This document shows, one piece after another, positions 51,038 through 59,805 of a DNA stretch of 64,000 bases. Each line of letters opens with the position of its first letter. The first letter of the stretch is position 1. The notes under the pieces are model-generated. The model saw only the letters and a list, made by a program, of their open reading frames with translations. It was not told the origin of the DNA and searched no databases. Source of the DNA: Pseudomonadales bacterium (GTDB taxonomy: Bacteria > Pseudomonadota > Gammaproteobacteria > Pseudomonadales > UBA5518); assembly GCA_024234165.1 (NCBI GenBank), contig JACKOP010000003.1:372001-436000 (forward strand), written 5' to 3'. The position numbers were made by a program, and so were the translations under genes.

Positions 51038-52819
51038 TCAGTGGCGGTTGATCAGGTAAATCACGCTGGGCGCCTTGCCACCCCTGCCTTTCATGATCGG
51101 ATGCGCCGTCTTCCAGTCCGCCGGCACCAGTTCCGGGAAATCCCCCAGCCCGAGCACGATATCGGGCTTGCCGTCGGCGTTGACGTCCGCCGCCTCGACC
51201 GACACCCAGACACCGAAGAACTCACTGGCGAAGGAGTAGGGTTCGAAGTGGAAGTTCCCCCTGTTTTCCAGATACACGAAGCTCTCCGGTTCGGGCGCGT
51301 TCCACTGGGGAAACAACGACACCACCGCGATGTCCTGATCGCCGTCGGCGTCGAAATCGTGGATCACCGAACGTGCGGCGCCGTGCATCGGATAATGGAA
51401 TGCCTTGGCGAACTTCACGTCGCCGAGGTTCCGGAACACGCGCACCGAGTGCTGCGGTCGCGGCGCCGGAACGATGTTCCCCACGTGGTTGCCGGCCACG
51501 TTGTCGCCATTGAGCACCAGCAGGTCGAGCCTGCCGTCGCCATCGAAGTCGGCGACCTTCACCGCATTGCCGCCGAAGGACGGCGTGTTCTGCTCGATCA
51601 GGTGGCGGGTGAAGGTCTGGTCGCCGTTGTTGATGAATACCAGCAGCTCCTGGCGTCCCTGTGCGACCAGCGCCGCGATGTCGGGCAGACCGTCGTTGTC
51701 GATATCACCGACCGCGCTGCCGATCAGTCCGCCCTGGTTGCTGACGATGGTCTCGCGCAGCGCTCCGGAGAGCACGCCGGGCGGAATCGTCGCCGGTGCG
51801 TCCTGCCATCGGGTACCGAACTCCGGCGTCTGCCAGAAGATCGTCAGTTCGGCCTGCGCGTCGCCGGCGATGCCGTCACCGAAGGCATTGGCCACTATGT
51901 CCTCCAGCCCGTCGCCGTTCATATCGGCCATCTGGTGTTCGACGAAACGCTGCTTGCCGTTCACCAGCATGCGCGCCCGTGGCGTGGCGCCATCGAACTC
52001 CCAGTCGGTCAGCGCCGCGATGCCGACCTTGGTCATCGGGAAGCGTCCGTGCGTCAGCACGCGCACGCCGGTGTCGGTCAGCGTCATGTGGATCGGGTCG
52101 CTGTCGACGTTCTGCAGCCCGAGGCGCTTGCCGGTATCCAGATCCAGGACCACGATGTCGTCCCAGCGGTCGAAGCCCGGCTTGCGTTCGCCGCCGCCCA
52201 CCCAGTCGTCGATCACCGAGCGCCCTACGTAGATGCGGCGGCGTTTCTCGTCGACGCGGGTCGCGAGCACCAGCGCGTTGGGTTCCAGATCGAGCGGCGG
52301 GACCACCGGCTCGAATCCCGGCGCCAGCGGCGCCTTCGGCCGCTTGATCTCCATTTCCTGCCACGGCAGTGAGTGCTCTAGGTAGTAGGCACGGATGCGG
52401 CGGAACTCCTCCGCGCTCATCTCGGGCTGCGGCGGGATCCATGCCTTGAACGGATACAGATCACGCATGTAACCGTGACTGTCGCTGAGGATGTAGCGCT
52501 TCGTATAGTCCTGCTGCGGCTCCCAGTCCGGCGGTACCGGTGAGACGGTCATGTCCTCGAATTCGTCGCCTTTCATGCCCACATAGTTGCCCATGTAATG
52601 CAGCGCGAACGACCAGTACTCACGCGACAGGTCGCGCGGGTCGGGCGCGAGGTGACAGCGCGTGCAATGTTGCTCGATCAGTTCCTCGGCGCTGCGTTCC
52701 GGCTGCGGCGTCGCGGCGGCGTCGCGCCCCTCGGACGGAGCGGCGATGGTGGCGAGGGAGAGCAGTCCGGCCGTGGCGAGGAGCGTGCGCAGCGCACGTG
52801 AGCAGGGTAATGGCCTCAT
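51038..52819 (-). CDS. Secreted c-type cytochrome with FG-GAP/VCBS repeats
   Basis: 593 residues. N-terminal signal (about 1-27), then a haem-binding CTRCH (C52, C55, H56) with candidate distal methionines (M76, M82) in a domain of about 120 residues. The rest is a beta-propeller of FG-GAP repeats with calcium-loop motifs DMNGDGLEDI, DIDNDGLPDI, DFDGDGRLDL, DFDADGDQDI and DVNADGKPDI. No enzyme active site was recognised. Probably a periplasmic electron carrier or sensor/binder joined to the metabolic genes in this cluster. Confidence 0.8.
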   Translation of the reverse strand: MRPLPCSRALRTLLATAGLLSLATIAAPSEGRDAAATPQPERSAEELIEQHCTRCHLAPDPRDLSREYWSFALHYMGNYVGMKGDEFEDMTVSPVPPDWEPQQDYTKRYILSDSHGYMRDLYPFKAWIPPQPEMSAEEFRRIRAYYLEHSLPWQEMEIKRPKAPLAPGFEPVVPPLDLEPNALVLATRVDEKRRRIYVGRSVIDDWVGGGERKPGFDRWDDIVVLDLDTGKRLGLQNVDSDPIHMTLTDTGVRVLTHGRFPMTKVGIAALTDWEFDGATPRARMLVNGKQRFVEHQMADMNGDGLEDIVANAFGDGIAGDAQAELTIFWQTPEFGTRWQDAPATIPPGVLSGALRETIVSNQGGLIGSAVGDIDNDGLPDIAALVAQGRQELLVFINNGDQTFTRHLIEQNTPSFGGNAVKVADFDGDGRLDLLVLNGDNVAGNHVGNIVPAPRPQHSVRVFRNLGDVKFAKAFHYPMHGAARSVIHDFDADGDQDIAVVSLFPQWNAPEPESFVYLENRGNFHFEPYSFASEFFGVWVSVEAADVNADGKPDIVLGLGDFPELVPADWKTAHPIMKGRGGKAPSVIYLINRH

Positions 52820-52876
52820 CGTGGAGTCTCCCGATCGTCAGGGTGAATACGTGCCGCGCCGGCCGCAGGATGCCGT

Positions 52877-54082
52877 TCAGTCCCAGCAGCTCCACATGGC
52901 GCGCGCTTCGCGCCATTGCTCTTCGCTCATGCCACGCGCGTCCTCGGGCATAAGTTGCGCGCCAGGGAACGCGTGGTACGGTCGTGTCCACGATCCTCTG
53001 GCGTACAGCCGCTGGATGTTTGCGCGGTACACCTCGTCAACCTCGCGGTGATGCAGCGGATCCTGCGCCATCCAGAGGTTCTTCGGATGGACCGGCTGCG
53101 CGTACATCTCGCGGAACAGCTCGGTGCGCAGATCCTTCATCCAGTTGCTGTTCAGGTTCATCGCGCGGAACTGGCGCAGCGCCTCGATGTCGATCACCGC
53201 CGACACCACCGTGTTCGCCCCGGAGGCGTTGTGGCTCAGCACCTCGCCGCGATAACCGACGACGTGGCCGTTGCCGCCCGAGATATCGATCGGATGCCGG
53301 GCCGATGCCGACAGATAGACCGGACCGATGTTCGGACACAGCATGTAGACGTTGTTGAACTCCGCGTGGCCGCGGTTCTGCACCATCCAGCTGCCGCCCG
53401 GCGAGGCGCCGACGTTCGTCATCGGTACCGCTTCCGAGGGGCGATAGACGAGCTCCGCGCCGTTGAACGTCAGCGCGCGCACCGCCTCAGGGTATTCGCC
53501 GTCGGAGCAGCAGATGGTGCCGATGTTGCCGATGTCCTCGGTGCGCAGCACCGGATAGAACGCCTCGATGCCGCTGCCGTAAAGCTCGACCCAACGATCA
53601 TAGACGTCGTGCGGTGTGCACGAGCGTTCGCGGCACCACAGGTGGTTCTTGGCCGCCTTGTGTACGACCTCGCCACGCCGGTCGATCACGAACAGCGTGT
53701 TGAAAAAACGATCTGGCATCACCTCGGGCCAGCGTGCCTTGCACTGGGCGATGATGTAGGTGTCGTACATCCGTGCCAGCCGCCCCAGGAACTCCGTCTC
53801 CTCGCCCGGGATGTCGATGAACAGTTCGGAGGCCGCGAGCGTGTGCGGCAGGTCGAATATCTCGTCGGTGAAGCCGGTCAGCGCGCCCTCGGCCAGCGCA
53901 ACCACGCGCACCGGCATGTTGATGCCCACGATCGACATCGATGCGTGGATCGCCTCCTCGATGGTTTCGAGGTTGTGGCGGATGTGCGCGCGCGCGCCGA
54001 TGCCGTAGGCGACCGTCGACAGGCCGAGCGCAATGTACGGGGCGACCGGCTGAGGGGGTGATGATGTTGGCGTGGTTGTCAT
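52877..54082 (-). CDS. Nitrilase-superfamily hydrolase (aliphatic-amidase-like)
   Basis: 401 residues from ATG 54082. Glu-Lys-Cys triad: E65 in VALAEGALTG, K145 in HKAAKNHLW, C192 in TICCSDGEYPEAVR. IPGEETEFLGRL and CSDGEYPE resemble the aliphatic amidase (AmiE)/formamidase branch (IPGEETE, CDDGNYPE) rather than true nitrilases. It has an extra C-terminal stretch of about 90 residues. Cytoplasmic, no signal peptide. It would hydrolyse an amide (or nitrile) to acid and ammonia; the substrate is unknown. Confidence 0.85.
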   Translation of the reverse strand: MTTTPTSSPPQPVAPYIALGLSTVAYGIGARAHIRHNLETIEEAIHASMSIVGINMPVRVVALAEGALTGFTDEIFDLPHTLAASELFIDIPGEETEFLGRLARMYDTYIIAQCKARWPEVMPDRFFNTLFVIDRRGEVVHKAAKNHLWCRERSCTPHDVYDRWVELYGSGIEAFYPVLRTEDIGNIGTICCSDGEYPEAVRALTFNGAELVYRPSEAVPMTNVGASPGGSWMVQNRGHAEFNNVYMLCPNIGPVYLSASARHPIDISGGNGHVVGYRGEVLSHNASGANTVVSAVIDIEALRQFRAMNLNSNWMKDLRTELFREMYAQPVHPKNLWMAQDPLHHREVDEVYRANIQRLYARGSWTRPYHAFPGAQLMPEDARGMSEEQWREARAMWSCWD

Positions 54083-54116
54083 TTTTCCGTGACCTCGGGT
54101 ACATCCAGGATCGTGA

Positions 54117-55250
54117 TCAATGGCCGGTGGGGACATCGCCGTGTACCAGCGGGCTGGCGAGGTGGCGCGTGCGCTGGATGATGAACAGGAACACCGCGAT
54201 ACCCGCGAGGCAGGCGAGCGCCGATGCCTGGTTGATCGGCACGTAGTTGCCGCCGTCGATCAGCGACGCAGCGATGCCCGGCCCCACGGCGGATCCCAGC
54301 CCCTGGAAGCCGGTGACCAGCACCAGTGCCCGGCCCTTGGCGTCGATCTTCGAGATCACGCCGAGCTGGTATGAATTCGCGAGCACGAACAGCGCCTGGA
54401 ACAGGCCCGCTCCGACGAAGAAGACGGGCGAGCTGAAGCGACCCACCAGCAGCCACAACACCAGTAACTGCCCGCACAGCGCCAGTAACAGCGGTGCAGC
54501 ACGGCCGAAGCGCGTGCTGGCGACCGCAGCGGCGCCCGCGCCGACGATGGCAGCGAACTGCGAGGCGCCGAGCGCCAGACCGATCGATTCGATCGACAGC
54601 CCGGCCGCCTGCCCGACCCGCTCGATATAGGCCCAGAAGCCGAACACGCTGGCGAAGAACAGGAAGCTCGCGACCAGCCCGGCCCAGATCAGCGCGGCGT
54701 GATCCGCCACCGAACCATCGCCGGCCTCCGCTTCGATCCGGCGTGCCCCCTCGGTCGGGAACTGCGGCACTGCGAGCAGCATCGCGATCGCTGCGGCGGC
54801 GAGCATCACGTACAGTCCGGCGACGGTCCAGTGTTCGAGGATCGACGGTGCGGCTGCGAACGCGAAGAACATCAGCACGCCCTGTACCACCTGCGCGATG
54901 CCGAAGGCGCGGTCCGGATGGCGGCTGTCACCGAGTGCGGCAACCGTCAGCGCAAAGATCGTCCCGCCACTGAAACCGGCCAGGAAACGCAGCGGCAACA
55001 GCCACTGGTACGAGCCGGTGATGGCGCTCACGAGGTTCAGCGCAGCGGTGACCACGCACCCCGCAACGAGTACGTTCACCCACGATATCCGTCGCACCCA
55101 CAGCGCCGCCACCAGCGAGGCGGCGACCAGCCCCATGCCTTCGGCGGCCGCGATGTACCCGGCCTGCTGTTCACTGATGCCGCGGCCGTCGATCAGGCCG
55201 CCGACCAGCATCGGCATCAGGATCAGCGCGGCCGGACCCAGCGGATACAC
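54117..55250 (-). CDS. MFS transporter
   Basis: 377 residues, about 11-12 helices; loops fit the major facilitator superfamily (the A-like loop is DRAFGIAQ region, GLGSAVGPGIAASL near the end). The GTG at 55250 is the best legal start but cuts into helix 1: the frame continues upstream for about 25 codons (IRAFDDRLSTTLLIAAVYPLGPAALILMP) with no ATG/GTG/TTG before the stop at about 55327. Either a rare start (CTG or ATC) is used or the N-terminus is slightly shortened. Probable role: import of the compound, or export of its product. Confidence 0.78.
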   Translation of the reverse strand: MYPLGPAALILMPMLVGGLIDGRGISEQQAGYIAAAEGMGLVAASLVAALWVRRISWVNVLVAGCVVTAALNLVSAITGSYQWLLPLRFLAGFSGGTIFALTVAALGDSRHPDRAFGIAQVVQGVLMFFAFAAAPSILEHWTVAGLYVMLAAAAIAMLLAVPQFPTEGARRIEAEAGDGSVADHAALIWAGLVASFLFFASVFGFWAYIERVGQAAGLSIESIGLALGASQFAAIVGAGAAAVASTRFGRAAPLLLALCGQLLVLWLLVGRFSSPVFFVGAGLFQALFVLANSYQLGVISKIDAKGRALVLVTGFQGLGSAVGPGIAASLIDGGNYVPINQASALACLAGIAVFLFIIQRTRHLASPLVHGDVPTGH

Positions 55251-55325
55251 CGCCGCGATCAGCAGGGTCGTGGACAGCCTGTCGTCAAATGCTCTGATGG
55301 TCCGGCTCCCGATGATCGTCCCCGG

Positions 55326-57542
55326 TCAGAGGTTGTAGCGCAGGCTCACGCCTGCCCAGCGTGGCCTGCCCCACGCGACCTGGTTGAAACCGAACAGGTT
55401 GGTGACATCGAAAGAATACGTCCGGTATTTCTTCTCGAATACGTTCTTCACGAAGGCGCCCACCGTCCAGCGGCGATCGCTCGAGGCCCAGGACACGTGG
55501 GCGTTCCAGACGTCGTAGCTTCCCATGCGCGAGATCGGATGGTTCTGGATGTCGAAGTACGTCTCATCCTGATAGTTGAAGTCGAGCTGCGTGGCGAGGA
55601 AACCCGACAGCGCAGGCCATTCGTAGCGCACCAGACCGTTCAGCGAAAACTCCGGCGCCAGTGTCATGCGGCGGTTGCGTGTGATGCCCGAGCCGTCGTT
55701 CAGCGGAATGTCCTTGGCGGTGGTCTTGAGGAATGAGGCACCGAGCAGGATGTCGAGCCCTTCGATCGGGCTGGTGACGAACTCGAGCTCCATGCCGTGG
55801 ATCGTGGCGTCGGTGTTGAAGATCACCTGGTTCAGGTTGACGAAGGCGAAGGCCTGGTAGTCCGAGTAATCGTAGTAGAAGGCGGCCACGTTCAGGCGCG
55901 AAGTGCCCCCGAACAGATCGGTCTTCATGCCGATCTCGTAACTCGTGAGCTGCTCTTCGTCGTATGGTACGTCGGTGCGCACGGTAGCGCCGAACAGACC
56001 GGTCTCGTCGAGCATTCCAGTATTGAATCCGGACGATTTCGTTCCCAGCGATACGGCGCCGTACAGCAGCATGCCGTCGTACGGGCGCCAGTCCAGTTCG
56101 AGCTTGCCGGTGACGTTGTCGTTGGAGATGTCGTCGTCGTAGTCGTACATCGTGTTGGCATCGGGTGGCAGCAGACCACCGAGGTCCACGCTGAGGTAAT
56201 CCAGCTTGCGTTTCTCGGCGGTGTAGCGCAACCCGGCCAGCACGCTCCAGCGCTCGTTCAGCGCGTATTCGAGCTGCCCGAACGCGGACCACGACCGTGT
56301 CTTCTGCACATAGTTCGCGTCACCGATGATGAAACCGATGCCGCTCGCGTCGATCTGGAAGGCGCCATCGGTTTTCTGCTGGTAGTAGTACAGTCCCGCC
56401 AGCCAGTGCAGCGCATCACGCTCACCGGCAAGGCGGAATTCCTGCGTGAACTGGTCGATGTCCGCCTTGTAGGTGTTGTGTATGATCTTGGCCGGCGAGA
56501 TATCGGTATCTTCCTCGTAGTAACGGCCGAAGGACTCGTACGCGGTGATCGACGTGAAGCTCAGCCCCTCGCCATCCCAGCGCAGGTTGACCGAGCCGCC
56601 CGAGTTCTTGATCAGCAGCTTGCCGTCGCGGTCGTAGTCGCCGGCCCACGGATCACCGTCAGTGTCGCGGTAGCCGAACGCGTCGCAGCCCGGGCAACTG
56701 CCATAGAAGTCGAGATCCGGTGGCAGGGGCAGCGAGGTCACGCCGCCGTCGGGCGAATACGTTGCCTCGTGCTGCCAGGCACCCATATTGGCGTCGTTCC
56801 TCGATCCGTGCACATTCAGCAGTACGTCGATGCTGTCACTCGGTTGCCACGCGATCTGCAGACGTCCCGCGTTGTTGTCGGCGTCGTTCGGATTCTTGCC
56901 GCCCGGGTAGCGGTTGTGCACGTAGCCGTCGTGCTCGTTGTGTGCCACCGACAGTCGTGCCTGCACCGTATCGCCGAGCGGGCCGCTGATGACGCCCTCC
57001 ACCTTGCGCTGGTTGTACTCGGCCAGCACGACGTCGAGATAGCCCTCGAACTCCTTGGCAGGTCGTGCGGTAAGAAAATGTACCAGCCCGCCCGTGGTGT
57101 TGCGTCCGTACAGGGTTCCCTGTGGACCGCGCAGCACCTCGATACGGTCGATATCGAACAGCTGGAACGTCACACCGGACAATGCACTGACGTAGACGTC
57201 GTCGACATAGACGGCGACTGGCCCTTCGTTGTTGTCGTTGAAATCCGACAGGCCAACCCCGCGCAGGGACAGCGACGCGTTGTTGCCTTCGGCGGTAGGT
57301 GTGCCGAAGCTGAGCCCAGGGGTCTGGGCGATGACGTCGAGCGAGTCGGTGAAGCCGAGTTCGCGTATCTGTTTGCCGGTGAACGCCGTGACGGAAACAC
57401 CGACGTCCTGCAGGTTCTGCTCGCGCTTTTGCGCCGTGACGACGATTTCTTCCAGGACGGCGCCATGGGCCGGTATGGAGGCAAGGGCTGCAGCCAGCGG
57501 CAGTATCTGGCACAGCAGTCGGCGGCGATCGATTCTTTTCAT
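55326..57542 (-). CDS. TonB-dependent outer-membrane receptor (catabolic type)
   Basis: 738 residues: signal peptide ending IPAHGA, TonB box EEIVVTAQKREQNLQDVGVSVTAFTG, plug with IDRIEVLRGPQGTLYGRNTTGGLV, and a beta-barrel ending in aromatic GVSLRYNL. The EEIVVTAQKREQNLQDVP-type opening is the form abundant in degraders of polycyclic, steroid or aromatic compounds. Interior CPGCDAFGYRD could be a disulfide. It is the probable uptake gate of the cluster. Confidence 0.88.
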   Translation of the reverse strand: MKRIDRRRLLCQILPLAAALASIPAHGAVLEEIVVTAQKREQNLQDVGVSVTAFTGKQIRELGFTDSLDVIAQTPGLSFGTPTAEGNNASLSLRGVGLSDFNDNNEGPVAVYVDDVYVSALSGVTFQLFDIDRIEVLRGPQGTLYGRNTTGGLVHFLTARPAKEFEGYLDVVLAEYNQRKVEGVISGPLGDTVQARLSVAHNEHDGYVHNRYPGGKNPNDADNNAGRLQIAWQPSDSIDVLLNVHGSRNDANMGAWQHEATYSPDGGVTSLPLPPDLDFYGSCPGCDAFGYRDTDGDPWAGDYDRDGKLLIKNSGGSVNLRWDGEGLSFTSITAYESFGRYYEEDTDISPAKIIHNTYKADIDQFTQEFRLAGERDALHWLAGLYYYQQKTDGAFQIDASGIGFIIGDANYVQKTRSWSAFGQLEYALNERWSVLAGLRYTAEKRKLDYLSVDLGGLLPPDANTMYDYDDDISNDNVTGKLELDWRPYDGMLLYGAVSLGTKSSGFNTGMLDETGLFGATVRTDVPYDEEQLTSYEIGMKTDLFGGTSRLNVAAFYYDYSDYQAFAFVNLNQVIFNTDATIHGMELEFVTSPIEGLDILLGASFLKTTAKDIPLNDGSGITRNRRMTLAPEFSLNGLVRYEWPALSGFLATQLDFNYQDETYFDIQNHPISRMGSYDVWNAHVSWASSDRRWTVGAFVKNVFEKKYRTYSFDVTNLFGFNQVAWGRPRWAGVSLRYNL

Positions 57543-57638
57543 GGGACGCTCCCGTTTCGTAGTTGTCGTTATCCGGTCTGGAACCCTGGTCCCGACCGTC
57601 GCGTTCTCCCGGTCACGCGGCGCACATGATGGGCGTCG

Positions 57639-58460
57639 CTACTGCGCTGTCTCTCCTCCATCGACCGTCATTTCAGCTCCGTTCATGAAGGTGCTGAGAT
57701 CGGATGCAAGGAACAGCACGGCATTGGCAATTTCCTGCGTGCTGCCGAGACGTCCGAGCGGGTTGAGCCTCTCGAAGGCCTGGCGCATCTCCTGTGGTGT
57801 GCTGGTGCCCATCACGCCGAGCTGTGACAACTTCTCGGTCTCGCGCGTGACCATGCCGGTGTCCACGAGTCCGGGGTGCAGCGAGTTGACGCGTATGTTA
57901 TAGCCGAGCTGCGCGAATTCGAGCGCCAGCGACTTGCTCAGCAGGCGGATCGCACCCTTGGTCATGCTGTACAGCGATCCGAACGGATAACCCTTGATGC
58001 CCATCGCCGACGAGAAGTTCACGATCGACCCCCCCGCCGCGCGGCGTGCGGCGCGTGGTTTCATCAGCGGCAGCGCGCTTTTGATGCCGAGGAATACGCC
58101 TTCGATGTTGGTGCGCGAGATCCAGCGCAACTCCTCGAGCGATGCTTCCTCGAGCGGCTTCACGAGCACCACGCCGGCGTTGTTCACCAGCACGTCGAGC
58201 CCACCGTGGTGACGCTCGATCGCGACCATCGCCTCCTGCCACTGCTGCTCGTCGCTCACGTCGAGTGCGACGAATTCGGCGTGTCCGCCGCTGGTGCGGA
58301 TATCTGCCACCACAGCCTGCGCCGAGGCTGTCTGTGACGCAAGATCACTCATCACGACGGTCGCGCCTGCTGCGGCGAGCGTGCGGGCAACGGTGGCACC
58401 GATGCCGGCAGCGGCACCGGTAACCAGCGCAATCCGGTCGTGAAGGCTGAAGGTCTCCAT
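57639..58460 (-). CDS. Short-chain dehydrogenase/reductase
   Basis: 273 residues from ATG 58460. NAD(P)-binding TGAAAGIG (14-21), NNAG (93-96), catalytic S151, Y164 and K168 (SLYSMTKGA), C-terminal NPLGRLGSTQEIANAVLFLASDLSTFMNGAEMTVDGG. D39 after the second strand favours NAD. Classical SDR, similar to hydroxysteroid or 3-oxoacyl-type dehydrogenases. First structural gene of the minus-strand unit. Confidence 0.9.
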   Translation of the reverse strand: METFSLHDRIALVTGAAAGIGATVARTLAAAGATVVMSDLASQTASAQAVVADIRTSGGHAEFVALDVSDEQQWQEAMVAIERHHGGLDVLVNNAGVVLVKPLEEASLEELRWISRTNIEGVFLGIKSALPLMKPRAARRAAGGSIVNFSSAMGIKGYPFGSLYSMTKGAIRLLSKSLALEFAQLGYNIRVNSLHPGLVDTGMVTRETEKLSQLGVMGTSTPQEMRQAFERLNPLGRLGSTQEIANAVLFLASDLSTFMNGAEMTVDGGETAQ

Positions 58461-58548
58461 GCCGACACACCCTACGCCGAGGCTCGGCCGCGCGGTATCA
58501 GCCAAAAGGATGGGATCGGGCGTCGGTGTGCAGGGCGTTGGTGTGCAT

Positions 58549-59262
58549 TCAGTCGCGCGTGTGCAGGTCGGCGACGATGCGTGAGATCAGCTCGGCGCGG
58601 CCGGCCACGCCGGTCTTGCGGTAGATGTGCTGCAGGTGCGACTTGACGGTCGACAGGCCAAGCGTCAGCTCGTGTGCGATTGCCTTGTTGCCGACACCGG
58701 CAAGTACCAGCTCGAGCACGTCGAGCTCCCGGGACGTCACATGGTATTTCTGCGTGATGCTCTTGCGCTCGGTGATGCGCTTGGGCAGATACACGCTGCC
58801 GAGGGCGTATTCGAGAAACGTCTGCAGGTGGCGCAGGGTGGCCAGTTCCCCGGCGGAGAAGGCGCCCTGGTCCGCATCGCGCAGCATGGTGATCACGGCG
58901 ACGATCTTGCCTTCCGAACGGAAAAACATGTCGGCCACGTAACGGAAGTTCATCGGCCCGAGGAATTCGCGGAAGTACGCGGAACTCTCGATTTCGTCGG
59001 GACTCATGATCGAGTCCATGTGCATGACGGTCTCCGCCGAGTTCTCGTGTCGCGCCGGATTCAGCGGGTCCATATGCATGTAACGCCGCTGGTAACGCTC
59101 GTCCTCGCGCCGTGCCAGATTGTGCGTGACCAGATCACGGTGGCGCATGTCCGGACCGACCAGAAAGAACGCCGAGGAACGGATCGGCAGGAAACCGTTG
59201 ATCAGCTTCAGGCTCTGGTGCTGGAACTCGGCCAGCAGTTTTGCCAATTCCACTGACGTCAT
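58549..59262 (-). CDS. LuxR-family transcriptional regulator
   Basis: 237 residues from ATG 59262 (an open frame continues upstream into AT-rich promoter sequence and is ignored). N-terminal ligand-binding-type domain (about 1-160) of no recognised family; C-terminal GerE helix-turn-helix (SRELDVLELVLAGVGNKAIAHELTLGLSTVKSHLQHIYRKTGVAGRAELI). No receiver aspartate. It is on the same strand, 88 bases upstream of the SDR gene, so it probably leads the cluster and may respond to its substrate. Confidence 0.88.
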   Translation of the reverse strand: MTSVELAKLLAEFQHQSLKLINGFLPIRSSAFFLVGPDMRHRDLVTHNLARREDERYQRRYMHMDPLNPARHENSAETVMHMDSIMSPDEIESSAYFREFLGPMNFRYVADMFFRSEGKIVAVITMLRDADQGAFSAGELATLRHLQTFLEYALGSVYLPKRITERKSITQKYHVTSRELDVLELVLAGVGNKAIAHELTLGLSTVKSHLQHIYRKTGVAGRAELISRIVADLHTRD

Positions 59263-59315
59263 CCGCACTGCCCCGGATTGTTCGCGAACGGGGGATGCAT
59301 TGGGCGTAAAAACAA

Positions 59316-59343
59316 ATAAAACGTGTGTTTTATCAATTAATTG
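59316..59343. promoter_or_regulatory. AT-rich palindromes upstream of the luxR-type gene
   Basis: ATAAAAC-GTGT-GTTTTAT (59316-59333) and CAATTAATTG (59334-59343) are adjacent perfect palindromes 54 bases before the ATG (59262). Candidate operator/promoter for this regulator. No confident -35/-10 pair was assigned. Confidence 0.5.
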
Positions 59344-59558
59344 CCGCTCATTACGGGTGCCGTGAAACAGATGCAGTGTAGACCACGACGGCTTGAATTT
59401 GCTGTCATCGAGCGTCATCGCTCCAGTGCCGGTCTTCGTGTCCATCGACCCGTTCGCCCGGTTCGGAGAGCAGTGTTGCTCCCGCAAAAAGACGATGGGC
59501 GGCCAGTGCGGTACGTTTGCCATTCGAATCAATGCACCGCAACTTGGTCCAAAACAGC

Positions 59559-59651
59559 GGAACCCGATTGGTCGAGCTGTTCCGCAGGATGGTATTCAGT
59601 GCGGCCGTGACCAACAATGACGATCATCCGCACAACCATGCGTTGTTGCGA
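59559..59651 (+). pseudogene. HipA-kinase fragment
   Basis: A plus-strand frame reads GTRLVELFRRMVFSAAVTNN and then DDHPHNHALLR, matching the catalytic NxDDHxxNxAFL core of HipA-family toxins (ELFRRMVFNVLVxNxDDHxRNHAFL). Start, P-loop region and C-terminus are missing, so it is a relic. It marks the htpX end of the accessory block. Otherwise 59344-59558 and 59652-59805 hold nothing recognised, apart from a G6/C6 hairpin at about 59751-59776 without a U-run. Confidence 0.7.
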
Positions 59652-59805
59652 TTGAATACATTGCGCAGGCCATCTTGCCAAAATGCTTTTTCCTTGAAAG
59701 GCGGCAGGATGCCCGAACCTCTTCATTTGGGCCTTTTGAAGCCGTTTGAGGGGGGGCGAGGTCAACTCGGCCCCCCATCGTGACGCCTTCCCATTCGTCG
59801 CACGC

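Noticed and set aside
59263..59532. Longer N-terminus for the LuxR-type regulator
   Set aside because: The frame crosses AT-rich palindromic promoter sequence and lacks a ribosome site.
59751..59776. G6/C6 hairpin near htpX as a terminator
   Set aside because: No U-run on either side.
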